A program made the translations under genes and the position numbers. Of a DNA stretch of 64,000 nt, positions 49,124 through 57,322 are shown piece after piece; positions within the stretch are counted from its first letter, which is position 1; the number at the start of each line of letters is the position of its first letter. The stretch spans positions 186,001 through 250,000 of the forward strand of contig NZ_FQWE01000003.1 of assembly GCF_900129575.1 (NCBI RefSeq). The letters are read 5' to 3'. The stretch comes from Flavobacterium segetis. GTDB taxonomy: Bacteria; Bacteroidota; Bacteroidia; Flavobacteriales; Flavobacteriaceae. The notes under the pieces were generated by a model, which had not been told where the DNA came from, did no database searches, and saw nothing but the letters and a program-made list of their open reading frames with translations.

Positions 49124-50754
49124 TATTGTGCTGCTTTTTTTAATTCAACAGAGTTTAAAACTCGTTCTGAAATTTCATCCCCGTATTTATCACCTTCTTC
49201 GTGGAATAATAAAATTTGTTGTAATCCCCCTTCTTGGCTAAACAATAAAGCTTCATAATACATTTTTACGCTGGACTTAGTTAAGGAATTTATTTGAGAA
49301 AAAGTTCCGTATGCTTTTCTACCTTTTATGCCTTCTTTAGTTTCAAATTCTTCTTGCTTTACAATCATATTTTGAGCCCCTTGCGCTTCTAAGGATTGCA
49401 AAATACCATCCATAGATTTTGTCAAATCAATTTGCGTTTCTTGTTTAAATTTTAGTGTCGAAATCATTACATAAAATTGATCAAAAACACTTCCATAAGC
49501 AAACGACTGCATTTCCTTTATTAATGCCATTCCGTCTTTAGGTAACGTTTTAGTCAAATCTACTCGCTGTAAAACTTTAGGCGTTTCAATTACAATACCG
49601 GGATTTCCGTATTCACTTTTTATCCATTCTCCTTCTAACAATTCTTTACTTGGATGACCTAGTACATTATCTTTAACATAATCGAAGCCTTTTGTAATAA
49701 TGAAAAAAGTTGTCACTGCAAATAATAAGAAAAAAACCGACGCTAATGCTGTGACAATTCTTTTCTTCCTTTGTTTTTTTAACTGAATTTGGATCTGCTT
49801 TTGTCTTTGTGCTTCATTTAATAGCATATCTTCCTCAACTTCAACTTCAACAGGTATCGAGTCATCTAATGTTAAAATAACTTTCTGAATTTTATTTCTG
49901 TCTTCCGTAATTTCAAAGTCTAACGGTTTAGACTTTGCAAATTTCACAAGATCGGCTTGTTTTAAAACGCGTTCTAGATTTTCTATTATTTCCTGTGAAA
50001 GTGTCATTTTCTTTTTGACAGAAGCTGCCTTAAGCCCTTGTATCAATTCAGATGTTGTACTTTCCATTGCTGGAATTTCAATAGCTTCCTCAATATAATT
50101 TCTAGCAATGTCAGTTAGTTCACTATAGTAGGCTTTGACTTCTCCTTTTTGCCAAAGTTCTTTTTTCTCCAAAGTATCCAGCAAAGTAGTGGCTTTTTCT
50201 ATCGGAGTTTTTATTATCTCAGCTTGCAGTTTTTTCTCCTGTCGCTTTTTAATAAACCAATATATAAATGCACCAATCCCTATAATAAGCGCAATAATTA
50301 AAAGATATTTACACCAGTCCCCCATAGGATTTTCTGCGGCAGCAATATCCTTAATATCAAACATTTTTTGTTTTAAGGTATCTACTTGTACATTTGCAAC
50401 CTCAACCAATAATGAATCTGTAACAAACGGTTTACTATTGATAAAAATCTTAATACTTGGAATAACATATCGACCCGAATCAAACTGAGTTAGTCCATAT
50501 TTTTTAATTAACTCATATTTACTATCTAACTTAACGGTGTCAATAGGATAGGAATGAATCACTTCTAGAGCTCCAATATTTTTCAAATTTGGAAAAATAA
50601 CCTTAGCTGAAGTATCAACTGTTGTTTTAATTGAAAGTTTAAATTCGGCTCCAATTTTATTTTTAAGCGTATCAATACTTGTAATCACTTGTTTTTGTTG
50701 TGCAAAAACAGCGGTGGAAAAAAGTAGAAGTAATAAATATAAATGTTTTTTCAT
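49123..50754 (-). CDS. Bat-cluster protein with two membrane helices, function unknown
   Basis: 543 residues, not recognised as a named family with certainty. A signal peptide (MKKHLYLLLLLFSTAVFAQ) is followed by an Ig-like beta domain (about 20-135; BatD-like VITSIDTLKNKIGAEFKLSI). A membrane helix (YLLIIALIIGIGAFIYWFI) precedes a helical cytoplasmic segment resembling the BatD tail (TLLDTLEKKELWQKGEVKAYYSEL, split; DUF4381-like). A second membrane helix (VTALASVFFLLFAVTTFFII) leads to a C-terminal soluble domain (about 370-543). Its position between DUF58 and batA is shared by flavobacterial Bat clusters as I recall. It is overlap-coupled to batA. Confidence 0.75.
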   Translation of the reverse strand: MKKHLYLLLLLFSTAVFAQQKQVITSIDTLKNKIGAEFKLSIKTTVDTSAKVIFPNLKNIGALEVIHSYPIDTVKLDSKYELIKKYGLTQFDSGRYVIPSIKIFINSKPFVTDSLLVEVANVQVDTLKQKMFDIKDIAAAENPMGDWCKYLLIIALIIGIGAFIYWFIKKRQEKKLQAEIIKTPIEKATTLLDTLEKKELWQKGEVKAYYSELTDIARNYIEEAIEIPAMESTTSELIQGLKAASVKKKMTLSQEIIENLERVLKQADLVKFAKSKPLDFEITEDRNKIQKVILTLDDSIPVEVEVEEDMLLNEAQRQKQIQIQLKKQRKKRIVTALASVFFLLFAVTTFFIITKGFDYVKDNVLGHPSKELLEGEWIKSEYGNPGIVIETPKVLQRVDLTKTLPKDGMALIKEMQSFAYGSVFDQFYVMISTLKFKQETQIDLTKSMDGILQSLEAQGAQNMIVKQEEFETKEGIKGRKAYGTFSQINSLTKSSVKMYYEALLFSQEGGLQQILLFHEEGDKYGDEISERVLNSVELKKAAQ

Positions 50755-50775
50755 GTTGTATTATTGCAAGCTTCT

Positions 50776-50817
50776 GATCTGTGATTGAAGACTAACGATT
50801 TTTGATTTCAGATTTCT
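50776..50817. repeat. Heptamer repeat array, left inverted arm around the 50845-51200 pseudogene
   Basis: GATCTGT, GATTGAA, GACTAAC, GATTTTT, GATTTCA, GATTTCT in exact 7-base register. TAACGATTTTTGATTT (50793-50808) is perfectly inverted at 51289-51304. Confidence 0.85.
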
Positions 50818-50844
50818 TTTAAATCTTTTAATACTCATATTTTT

Positions 50845-51200
50845 CTATTTCAAATTTGTTTTAGCCGTTTTAATACTTGAAACGAAAATTGAAATTAACT
50901 CATTTGCTTCCGCTTTTGCTATTAACAAATTACTCATATCTGATGTTAAATTTAAATTTTCAATAATTTTTAAACAAAAGTTTCTTTTAATTCTTTCAAA
51001 CAGTTCTCCATTTTATGGATGAAATCTTTTGTACTCTCAGCACTTTAAGCTTCACCATAATTTAAAGCAGAACAAATTCCTGATGTTATAATTTGTCCTG
51101 CTAAATGATTTCCAGCATAATTCTTTTCAAATTTATTTACTAAAATTATTATTGTAGCTGCACAATCGATCAATCTGTTTTCTAATTCTTGTTTGTTCAT
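50845..51200 (-). pseudogene. Broken four-helix-bundle protein gene (S23/IVP, TIGR02436 family)
   Basis: From an ATG at 51200 the minus strand reads MNKQELENRLIDCAATIIIL, NYAGNHLAGQIITSGICS, ALNYGEA, then a TAA (51045-51047) where the family has Gln. It continues SAESTKDFIHKMENCLKELK, ETFV, a one-base frameshift in a T run near 50970, and LTSDMSNLLIAKAEANELIS to a TAG at 50845. With one stop and one frameshift repaired it is a complete member of about 118 residues. It interrupts the Bat operon between DUF58 and the 543-aa gene, and heptamer arrays with 16-bp perfect inverted repeats bracket it. Confidence 0.88.
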
Positions 51201-51262
51201 TCATTGCTTTTTCCTCGCTCTTCATTCTAGTTAAATCTCAAATCATTATTTATTCTAAAACC

Positions 51263-51304
51263 ATCGAAAATCAAAAATCGTTGATCGAAAATCAAAAATC
51301 GTTA
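51263..51304. repeat. Heptamer repeat array, right inverted arm, ending on the DUF58 stop codon
   Basis: ATCGAAA, ATCAAAA, ATCGTTG, ATCGAAA, ATCAAAA, ATCGTTA: a three-unit block duplicated. The last three bases are the complement of the DUF58 gene's TAA stop. AAATCAAAAATCGTTA (51289-51304) is the inverted partner of 50793-50808. Confidence 0.88.
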
Positions 51305-52165
51305 CCTCGATTTAAAATAACTTAATAATTTTGTCACGTAGCTTTCGTCAACTCTTGTGTTTACAACTCCTGATCCTGATTTGCTGAATGTATCCTTGAA
51401 ATAGTTTAGTTTTTCATAATACAATTTTTCATAGTTCATTCGCACTGATTTCGAACCAGTATTTACTAATTGTATTTCTCCGGTTTCAGCATCAAGCATA
51501 GAGACCATTCCTAAGTCTGGCATTTTTTCTTCTCGAATATCGTAAACTCTAATTCCCGTTATATCATGTTTCTTAGCCGCTATTTTCAAAGTATGTTCAT
51601 AATTCTCTGCCATAAAATCTGAAATTACAAATACAATAGCCTTCTTTTTTTGCGTTCCTGATAAAAATTTTAAGGCTTGTCCAATATCCGTTTTACGACT
51701 TTTAGGTTGGAATTCAATTAATTCTCTAATGATTCGCAATACATGAGATCTTCCTTTTTTTGGTGGAATATACAATTCGATTTCATCTGAAAACAAGATC
51801 AAACCTATTTTATCATTATTTTGAGTAGCTGAAAATGCCATAGTTGCAGCAATTTCAGTAACAATATCTTTTTTTAATTGGTTTTTCGAGCCAAAACTTT
51901 CAGATCCGGAAATATCAACCATCAACATCATAGTCAACTCCCGCTCTTCTTCAAAGACTTTGACATGAGCTTCATTATACCTAGCAGTAACATTCCAGTC
52001 TATAGCACGAATATCATCACCGTATTGATATTGACGAACTTCACTAAAGGTCATTCCACGTCCTTTGAAAGAAGTGTGGTACTCGCCAGAAAAGATGTGA
52101 TCGCTTAATCTTCTCGTTTTGATTTCTATTTTTCGTACTTTTTTTAAAAGCTCTTTTGTATCCAT
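51302..52165 (-). CDS. DUF58 domain protein (Bat cluster)
   Basis: 287-residue soluble protein with a vWA-like DUF58 domain. The hallmark is GDDIRAIDWNVTARYNEAHVK (about residues 49-69, split: GDDIRAIDWN), then EERELTMMLMVDISGSESFG with a DxSxS MIDAS motif. These proteins pair with MoxR AAA+ ATPases, as here, where moxR is 80 bases upstream. The role is in assembly or maturation of envelope or metallo-enzyme complexes. Its stop codon lies within a heptamer array. Confidence 0.93.
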   Translation of the reverse strand: MDTKELLKKVRKIEIKTRRLSDHIFSGEYHTSFKGRGMTFSEVRQYQYGDDIRAIDWNVTARYNEAHVKVFEEERELTMMLMVDISGSESFGSKNQLKKDIVTEIAATMAFSATQNNDKIGLILFSDEIELYIPPKKGRSHVLRIIRELIEFQPKSRKTDIGQALKFLSGTQKKKAIVFVISDFMAENYEHTLKIAAKKHDITGIRVYDIREEKMPDLGMVSMLDAETGEIQLVNTGSKSVRMNYEKLYYEKLNYFKDTFSKSGSGVVNTRVDESYVTKLLSYFKSR

Positions 52166-52170
52166 TTTTT

Positions 52171-52249
52171 TAGTAATTAGTAAGTAGTGAATAGTGAATA
52201 GTAAAAAACCGAGGCTAATTACTAATCACTCATTACTATTGACTTTATG
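52171..52249. repeat. Inverted heptamer arrays without cargo, moxR-DUF58 spacer
   Basis: Left arm TAGTAAT, TAGTAAG, TAGTGAA, TAGTGAA, TAGTAAA (52171-52205). Right arm CTAATTA, CTAATCA, CTCATTA, CTATTGA, CTTTATG (52215-52249), which runs over the moxR stop (52245-52247). TAGTAATTAG (52171-52180) and CTAATTACTA (52215-52224) are perfectly inverted. Confidence 0.82.
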
Positions 52250-53249
52250 GTACTTCTATTTCATTTACGATTTTATTGATAATATCTACTGAAGTTATGT
52301 TTTCTGCCTCTGCCTCATACGTTACACCTATTCTATGACGCAGTACATCATGAACCACAGCGCGAACGTCCTCGGGAATTACGTAACCGCGACGTTTAAT
52401 AAAAGCATAACATTTAGCGGCTGTAGCCAAGTTGATACTCCCACGTGGAGAGGCACCAAAACTGATTAAAGGTTTCAAATCGGCGAGCTTATATTGCTCT
52501 GGAAAACGAGTTGCAAAAATAATATCAAGAATATACTTTTCTATTTTTTCATCCATATATACTTCGCGAACTGCTTCTTGAGCACGCAAAATTTGTTCTA
52601 CAGAAACCACAGGATTAACTCTTTCATAACTGCCTTTTAAGTTCTGACGGATTACCAAACGCTCGTCTTCCATTTTTGGATAGTCAATAACCGTTTTCAA
52701 CATAAAACGGTCCACTTGCGCTTCTGGAAGTTGGTACGTTCCTTCTTGCTCAATAGGGTTTTGAGTGGCGAGAACTAAAAATGGCCTGTCTAATTTGAAA
52801 GTAGTATCGCCAATGGTTACTTGTTTCTCCTGCATTGCCTCCAATAAAGCCGACTGCACTTTAGCAGGTGCACGGTTAATCTCATCCGCAAGCACAAAAT
52901 TGGCGAATATTGGACCTTTTTTAATTGAAAACTCATTAGATTTAATATTGTAAATCATAGTTCCAACAACGTCTGCTGGAAGTAAATCTGGTGTAAATTG
53001 TATTCTACTAAATGAACCTTGAATAGCTTGTGACAAAGTATTAATAGCTAATGTTTTAGCAAGACCTGGAACTCCCTCTAGTAATATGTGACCTTGTCCC
53101 AAAAGTCCAATCAACAGACGCTCCACCATATGTTTTTGACCCACAATAACTTTGTTCATTTCCATTGTGAGAAGATCTATAAAAGCACTTTCTCTCTCTA
53201 TTTTTTCATTGATTGCTCTAATGTCTAAAGTAGCTGTATTTTGTTCCAT
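52245..53249 (-). CDS. MoxR family AAA+ ATPase
   Basis: 334-residue MoxR ATPase, first gene of the Bat cluster. A Walker A-like loop GVPGLAKTLAI (about 77-87), Walker B FVLADEINRAPAKVQSALLEAM (split; DEIN), sensor 1 LATQNPIEQEGTYQLPEAQVDRF and a C-terminal lid with FGASPRGSINL (sensor 2 Arg) are all intact. It works as a chaperone-like ATPase with vWA partners (DUF58, BatA, BatB). Preceded by an A/T-rich leader without a perfect -7 box. Confidence 0.95.
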   Translation of the reverse strand: MEQNTATLDIRAINEKIERESAFIDLLTMEMNKVIVGQKHMVERLLIGLLGQGHILLEGVPGLAKTLAINTLSQAIQGSFSRIQFTPDLLPADVVGTMIYNIKSNEFSIKKGPIFANFVLADEINRAPAKVQSALLEAMQEKQVTIGDTTFKLDRPFLVLATQNPIEQEGTYQLPEAQVDRFMLKTVIDYPKMEDERLVIRQNLKGSYERVNPVVSVEQILRAQEAVREVYMDEKIEKYILDIIFATRFPEQYKLADLKPLISFGASPRGSINLATAAKCYAFIKRRGYVIPEDVRAVVHDVLRHRIGVTYEAEAENITSVDIINKIVNEIEVP

Positions 53250-53460
53250 TTTATGATTTTTAAAACCTTGTATTTAATCCCTTATATTTGAAGGTGCAAA
53301 TTGAATTTTTTTTTAGACGTAAGATGTTAACAAATGGTTAAAACTTCATCTAACAATTCAATTTTAAGGATGAATTGTGATACAATTTTTATATTTTTAA
53401 GAACTTTGAAAATTATACTTGTAATCAGTAAATCTTAGTATTCATTAAAAAATTAAATCT

Positions 53461-54333
53461 ATGAGCAAAACAAATTTATCACCTGTTATTGCAGGTGTAA
53501 TGAACTGGGGAATTTGGGATAAAAAATTAAGCATCAAAGAAATGGAAAACATGATTAACGTGTGCTTAGAAAATAAAATCAGCACTTTTGATCACGCAGA
53601 CATTTATGGAGATTATACTACGGAAGCTTCTTTTGGATCAGCCCTGACCTCAAGTAAAATAGCGAGAGAAAAAATACAATTAATATCAAAATGTGGAATT
53701 CAATTAGTCACTGGCAATCGAAACAATTCGATTAAGCATTATGAATATTCAAAAGAGTACATTGTTCAGTCAGTTGAAAACTCATTACAAAATTTACAAA
53801 CAGATTACTTAGATGTTTTTTTACTACATAGACCAAGCCCATTGATGCAAGTAGATGAAATTGCGGAAGCAGTTTTAAAACTGAAGTCAGAAGGAAAAAT
53901 CATCGATTTTGGACTCTCTAACTTCACTACTTCTCAAACTGAATTAATCCGACAAAAAGTAGCGGTTTCCTATAACCAAATTCAATTTTCGGCAACTCAT
54001 TTTGAACCAATGGTAGATGGAAGTTTTGATTACATGCAAGTGAATTCTATTCGTCCCATGTCCTGGAATCCATTAGGTTCGGTTTTTAGAGAAGATAATT
54101 CTCAAACGCGCCGTTTAAAAAAATTGCTGGTGACTTTGATGGCAAAATATCACCTTGGCTCTGACTCGATTTTACTGTCTTGGATTTTACAACATCCTGC
54201 AAAAATTATCCCAATAGCTGGAACTGTGAATGTGGCACGAATCCAATCTTTAGAAAAAGCAATTGAATTAAAATTAGATAAAGAAGATTGGTTTGCTATT
54301 TGGACAGCGAGCATGGGCGAAGATGTAGCCTAG
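53461..54333 (+). CDS. Aldo/keto reductase
   Basis: 290-residue NADPH-dependent TIM-barrel reductase of the YdhF-type. Catalytic tetrad residues are visible: Asp and Tyr in DHADIYGDY (about 41-49), Lys in ISKCGIQ and His in FLLHRPSP. The cofactor segment is PIAGTVNVARIQSLEKA. The N-terminus SPVIAGVMNWGIWD is family-typical. Natural substrate unknown. A near-consensus -7 box TATACTTG lies at 53414-53421. It stands alone, followed by hairpin repeat D. Confidence 0.92.
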   Translation: MSKTNLSPVIAGVMNWGIWDKKLSIKEMENMINVCLENKISTFDHADIYGDYTTEASFGSALTSSKIAREKIQLISKCGIQLVTGNRNNSIKHYEYSKEYIVQSVENSLQNLQTDYLDVFLLHRPSPLMQVDEIAEAVLKLKSEGKIIDFGLSNFTTSQTELIRQKVAVSYNQIQFSATHFEPMVDGSFDYMQVNSIRPMSWNPLGSVFREDNSQTRRLKKLLVTLMAKYHLGSDSILLSWILQHPAKIIPIAGTVNVARIQSLEKAIELKLDKEDWFAIWTASMGEDVA

Positions 54334-54407
54334 TCTTTATTAGGAAGCACAATTTATATAAATATTTATAAATTTATTTATAAAATTCGTGTTGAAATTT
54401 TTTGAAT

Positions 54408-54519
54408 TGCGTGCAGGATTGCAGTGGAGCTCTTTTTTAATTTGATCTTGTATTTGAACGAGAATAAATTAAAAAATGCGGGAACGGAAAGCCCGATTCA
54501 CCGCGGCGAACACGCCCTA
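54408..54519. repeat. Dispersed hairpin repeat element, copy D
   Basis: GCGTGCAGGATTGCAGTGGA at one end. TTTTTTAATTT...AAATTAAAAAA forms a central stem. GCGGGAACGGAAAGCCCG follows, and CACGC, inverted to the first GCGTG, ends it. It is locally GC-rich in an AT-rich spacer. Landmarks partly match copies A-C. Confidence 0.6.
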
Positions 54520-54560
54520 ATTTAAAAAAACAAAAGTGTTAATTAAAAAAAACAAAAAAA

Positions 54561-55313
54561 ATGAATAAAACAGCATTAGTAACTGGAGCAACCAGCGGAA
54601 TTGGGAAAGCAACAGCACAAATACTAGCAAAAAATGGTTATCACGTTGTTTTATGTGGTCGTCGAGAAGATCGCTTATTAGAACTAAAAAACGAACTTTC
54701 AGTGTTTACTGAAGTTCATACTTTATCGTTTGATGTTCGGGATAAGCAAGCCGCTTTTGAAAGTATAAACTCATTACCAGCAACTTTTTCTAGGATTGAT
54801 GTGTTAATTAATAATGCTGGAAATGCTCACGGTTTAGATTCTATTCAAAATGGAAATTTAGAGGACTGGGACGCCATGATTGACATTAATGTTAAAGGGC
54901 TTCTATATGTTTCTAAAGCTATAATTCCAAAAATGATCGAGAGAAAATCAGGTCATATCATTAATATTGGTTCTATTGCGGGCAAGGAAGTTTACCCTAA
55001 TGGAAATGTATATTGCGCTTCTAAACACGCTGTAGATGCCTTGAATCAAGCCATGCGAATTGACTTAAATCCTTATGGAATACGCGTAGGAGCAATTCAT
55101 CCAGGAGCGGTACAAACAGAGTTTAGCGATGTTCGTTTTAAAGGAGACTTAAATCGAGCGGCCAGTGTTTACAATGGTTTTGAGCCCTTACGTGCAGAGG
55201 ATATTGCTGATATTATTCATTTTGTTGTCTCTAGACCATATCATGTAAATATCGCTGATTTATTAGTTCTCCCTACAGCGCAAGCATCGGCGACTATTAT
55301 GAACAAATCATAA
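54561..55313 (+). CDS. Short-chain dehydrogenase/reductase (YdfG-like)
   Basis: 250-residue classical SDR. The cofactor motif is TGATSGIGKAT (residues 7-17, GxxxGxG), the structural NNAG is in VLINNAGNAHG, catalytic Ser is in NIGSIAGKE and the YxxxK pair in YCASKHAVDAL. Arg in CGRREDRL after the second strand suggests NADP(H). It resembles YdfG/serine 3-dehydrogenase types that act on 3-hydroxy acids and malonic semialdehyde, but the substrate is not certain. Confidence 0.92.
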   Translation: MNKTALVTGATSGIGKATAQILAKNGYHVVLCGRREDRLLELKNELSVFTEVHTLSFDVRDKQAAFESINSLPATFSRIDVLINNAGNAHGLDSIQNGNLEDWDAMIDINVKGLLYVSKAIIPKMIERKSGHIINIGSIAGKEVYPNGNVYCASKHAVDALNQAMRIDLNPYGIRVGAIHPGAVQTEFSDVRFKGDLNRAASVYNGFEPLRAEDIADIIHFVVSRPYHVNIADLLVLPTAQASATIMNKS

Positions 55314-55327
55314 TTAAAGATAACCGT

Positions 55328-55369
55328 AGATTAACAGATTATAAAGTGCAAAAAAATCTGCAAATCTGT
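55328..55369. repeat. Inverted period-8 repeat array without cargo
   Basis: AGATTAAC, AGATTATA, AAGTGCAA, AAAAATCT, GCAAATCT in 8-base register. ACAGATT (55334-55340) and AATCTGT (55363-55369) are inverted. It lies in the SDR-AlbA spacer. Confidence 0.5.
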
Positions 55370-55406
55370 AATAATTTTTTAAAACGAAATTAAAAAAACC
55401 AATTTA

Positions 55407-56546
55407 ATGATCAACAAACGTATTCTTATTAAAAATCTTCTTGCTCATAACGACGAGAGCAGTTTTTTTGATAAGAAACGTCAGTTGAATTTACATTCTC
55501 AGGAGGGAAAAGCAAAGTTTTTAAAACACATTTGCGCACTTTCTAATTCCAATCCTACTAATAATTCTTATATCATTGTTGGTGTTGAAGATCAAGACAA
55601 CACCATTGTTGGTGATGATTTTTTTGATGATAGCCGCATTCAGAATTTAGTTAATGCTTATTTAGAAAACCCACCAAAAATTCAATATGAGAACATACCT
55701 TTTCCAAATCTACCAAAAGATAAGGTTATTGGTTTAGTGACAATTAATCCCAAAATTAAATCTTCTCATTTCAAAAAAGGAATTTATACAATACCTATTA
55801 ACAGCGTTTATGCTAGGAGAGGAAGTAATACTATGCCTGTTGAAGGTGTAATTGAAAAGAATAATCAGAATACGGAAACAGTTTTAGGAATCGAAAATAA
55901 TTCTAGAAATAGTATTGAGTACACACTTGATAGTGTCATTGATTTTATGAATTTCAAACATAAAGATATGTCACCGAAGTACAAGGTTTTTAAAGAGTTG
56001 TTTGTGATTTGTTGGGCGGGAATCCCGAAGCGATCTAGAGGTACAACGTATTTATCTCGTGTAGATATTGAACTAATAAACGAGCAAATTAAATTATTTT
56101 ATTCGGCTCAAGATGTTGTAGAAATTACCTTTGATGAAGATACTTTTATAATCACTGAATATGTTCCCTTGGGTTTAAATGACAAAACAAGCTTTTATCC
56201 CTTAGAACGACAAACAATCCGTTTTCAAGATAATGGTTATTACAAAATTGAAAATGAAATGCTCTTTCAACCACCAGAATTCAATAGAAAAATGCTGTTT
56301 CATATTTATAATTCCAACAATACTTTATTGAAAAAACTGAGAAGTGGAAACTCACTTTCGGAACGAGAGCAGAAAGATTTAGAGAACTTACCCTCTACTT
56401 TTATGATTTGTTACCTAAATGGATTTGAGGAGGCAAAGCAGAAATTAATTGATGCTAAAGAAATTTTAAAGCCTTTTAATTCCGTCTATCTATCGTTTAA
56501 AGAAGCATTACGAATATTGAGAAAGATGAAATATAACTTACAATAA
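55407..56546 (+). CDS. AlbA_2/Schlafen-type putative DNA-binding domain protein
   Basis: 379 residues. The N-terminal half (about 10-145) matches the AlbA_2 (formerly AAA_4, Schlafen) fold: a helix with ESSFFDKKRQLNL, then GKAKFLKHICALSNSN, the YIIVGVEDQDNTIVG strand pair and YARRGSNTMPVEG. The C-terminal half is an unrecognised conserved region (FKELFVICWAGIPKRSRG, NEMLFQPPEFNRKMLFHIYN). AlbA_2 domains are found in transcription regulators and some defence or RNase proteins. It is alone, with no companion enzyme that would point to defence. Confidence 0.75.
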   Translation: MINKRILIKNLLAHNDESSFFDKKRQLNLHSQEGKAKFLKHICALSNSNPTNNSYIIVGVEDQDNTIVGDDFFDDSRIQNLVNAYLENPPKIQYENIPFPNLPKDKVIGLVTINPKIKSSHFKKGIYTIPINSVYARRGSNTMPVEGVIEKNNQNTETVLGIENNSRNSIEYTLDSVIDFMNFKHKDMSPKYKVFKELFVICWAGIPKRSRGTTYLSRVDIELINEQIKLFYSAQDVVEITFDEDTFIITEYVPLGLNDKTSFYPLERQTIRFQDNGYYKIENEMLFQPPEFNRKMLFHIYNSNNTLLKKLRSGNSLSEREQKDLENLPSTFMICYLNGFEEAKQKLIDAKEILKPFNSVYLSFKEALRILRKMKYNLQ

Positions 56547-56547
56547 T

Positions 56548-56730
56548 TTAGAAACTTTTTCGTAATTTATAAGTTGAGAACCCAAAAAACAACAATAATA
56601 TTATCTTACCGAAAAGAAAGCCAAAACCAAATGTATTAAGTTTTTGATAGTGGTAAACAAAAATATTTGACAAAATAAACAATAAGTAGATTGTAATAAT
56701 TGCTGTTATAAAAAATAATATTTTTTTCAT
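56548..56730 (-). CDS. Small two-helix membrane protein, hypothetical
   Basis: 60 residues: MKKILFFITAIITIYLLFIL as first membrane helix, a short polar loop (YHYQKLNTFG) and a second helix (FLFGKIILLLFFGFSTY), then a basic tail KLRKSF. It lies 50 bases downstream of the Bor-like lipoprotein gene on the same strand, consistent with co-transcription. No family recognised. Length and composition alone would be weak evidence; the position after a lipoprotein gene and the well-formed helices support it. Confidence 0.55.
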   Translation of the reverse strand: MKKILFFITAIITIYLLFILSNIFVYHYQKLNTFGFGFLFGKIILLLFFGFSTYKLRKSF

Positions 56731-56780
56731 TTTTATTTAAATTTGGCGACCGCAATAAAACGATCGCCAGAATTATGTAA

Positions 56781-57074
56781 TTACTTAGTTACAGTTGTCG
56801 TTGTTGGAGTGTAAATGCTGAAAGTAATAGCAGCAATTAAACCGTTTACAAATGATTGTCTTGTAAAAACTGTGTAGTCTGTCGCTCCACCAGCCATTGC
56901 TTTTGAATCTGAAATTCCTACAGGAGCCAATCCACCAATAACGTAATGATTCCATTCTGTTACACTTGCTGTTCCTTGAGCTCCTTTACCTACAACACTT
57001 GTATAAGAGAAACATGATGTCATCATTACTGACAATGCGAAAGCAACTGATAATCTTTTAATTGTTTTTTTCAT
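56781..57074 (-). CDS. Bor-like lipoprotein
   Basis: 97-residue predicted lipoprotein. A signal sequence (MKKTIKRLSVAFALSVMMTSC) has its lipobox Cys at 21. The mature part follows the pattern of Bor, the lambda prophage surface lipoprotein: NHYVIGGLAP, an AMAGGATDYTVFTRQSFVNG block and ITFSIYTPTTTTV (Bor as remembered has HHFFVSGI, CGGAENV...QTFVNGLLGFITLGIYTP). Length is also equal. Bor is linked to serum survival in E. coli, but chromosomal homologues in environmental Bacteroidetes need not share that role. No other phage genes are nearby. Confidence 0.75.
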   Translation of the reverse strand: MKKTIKRLSVAFALSVMMTSCFSYTSVVGKGAQGTASVTEWNHYVIGGLAPVGISDSKAMAGGATDYTVFTRQSFVNGLIAAITFSIYTPTTTTVTK

Positions 57075-57322
57075 TCTAATTTAATTTAAAATTTTATATG
57101 GTTAGGCACTCTAAATGAGTCGTTTTTTGAAAACCTCCTTTTTTATTGTTAATTGTCACTAAAAACAATTTCAAATACTGGTGGCTATTAACTCATCCCA
57201 ATATTGCAATTAATGCAACTATATTCTGAGTATATCAATTGTTTTCTTAAAATCAAACTATTTTCACAAAGCAATTGTGATTCGCGTAAGATGAAGTTTT
57301 AATAATATTTTTACTTAATTTT
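57075..57322. other. Upstream region of the Bor-like gene, no further gene seen
   Basis: About 250 AT-rich bases. A TATAGTTG box (near -7 consensus) is present on the minus strand about 150 bases upstream of the lipoprotein ATG. No repeat array recognised. Confidence 0.35.

Noticed and set aside
54408..54519. Copy D as a rho-independent terminator of the aldo/keto reductase gene
   Set aside because: The stem is interrupted, the T tract is on the wrong side, and the end sequences match the dispersed element better.
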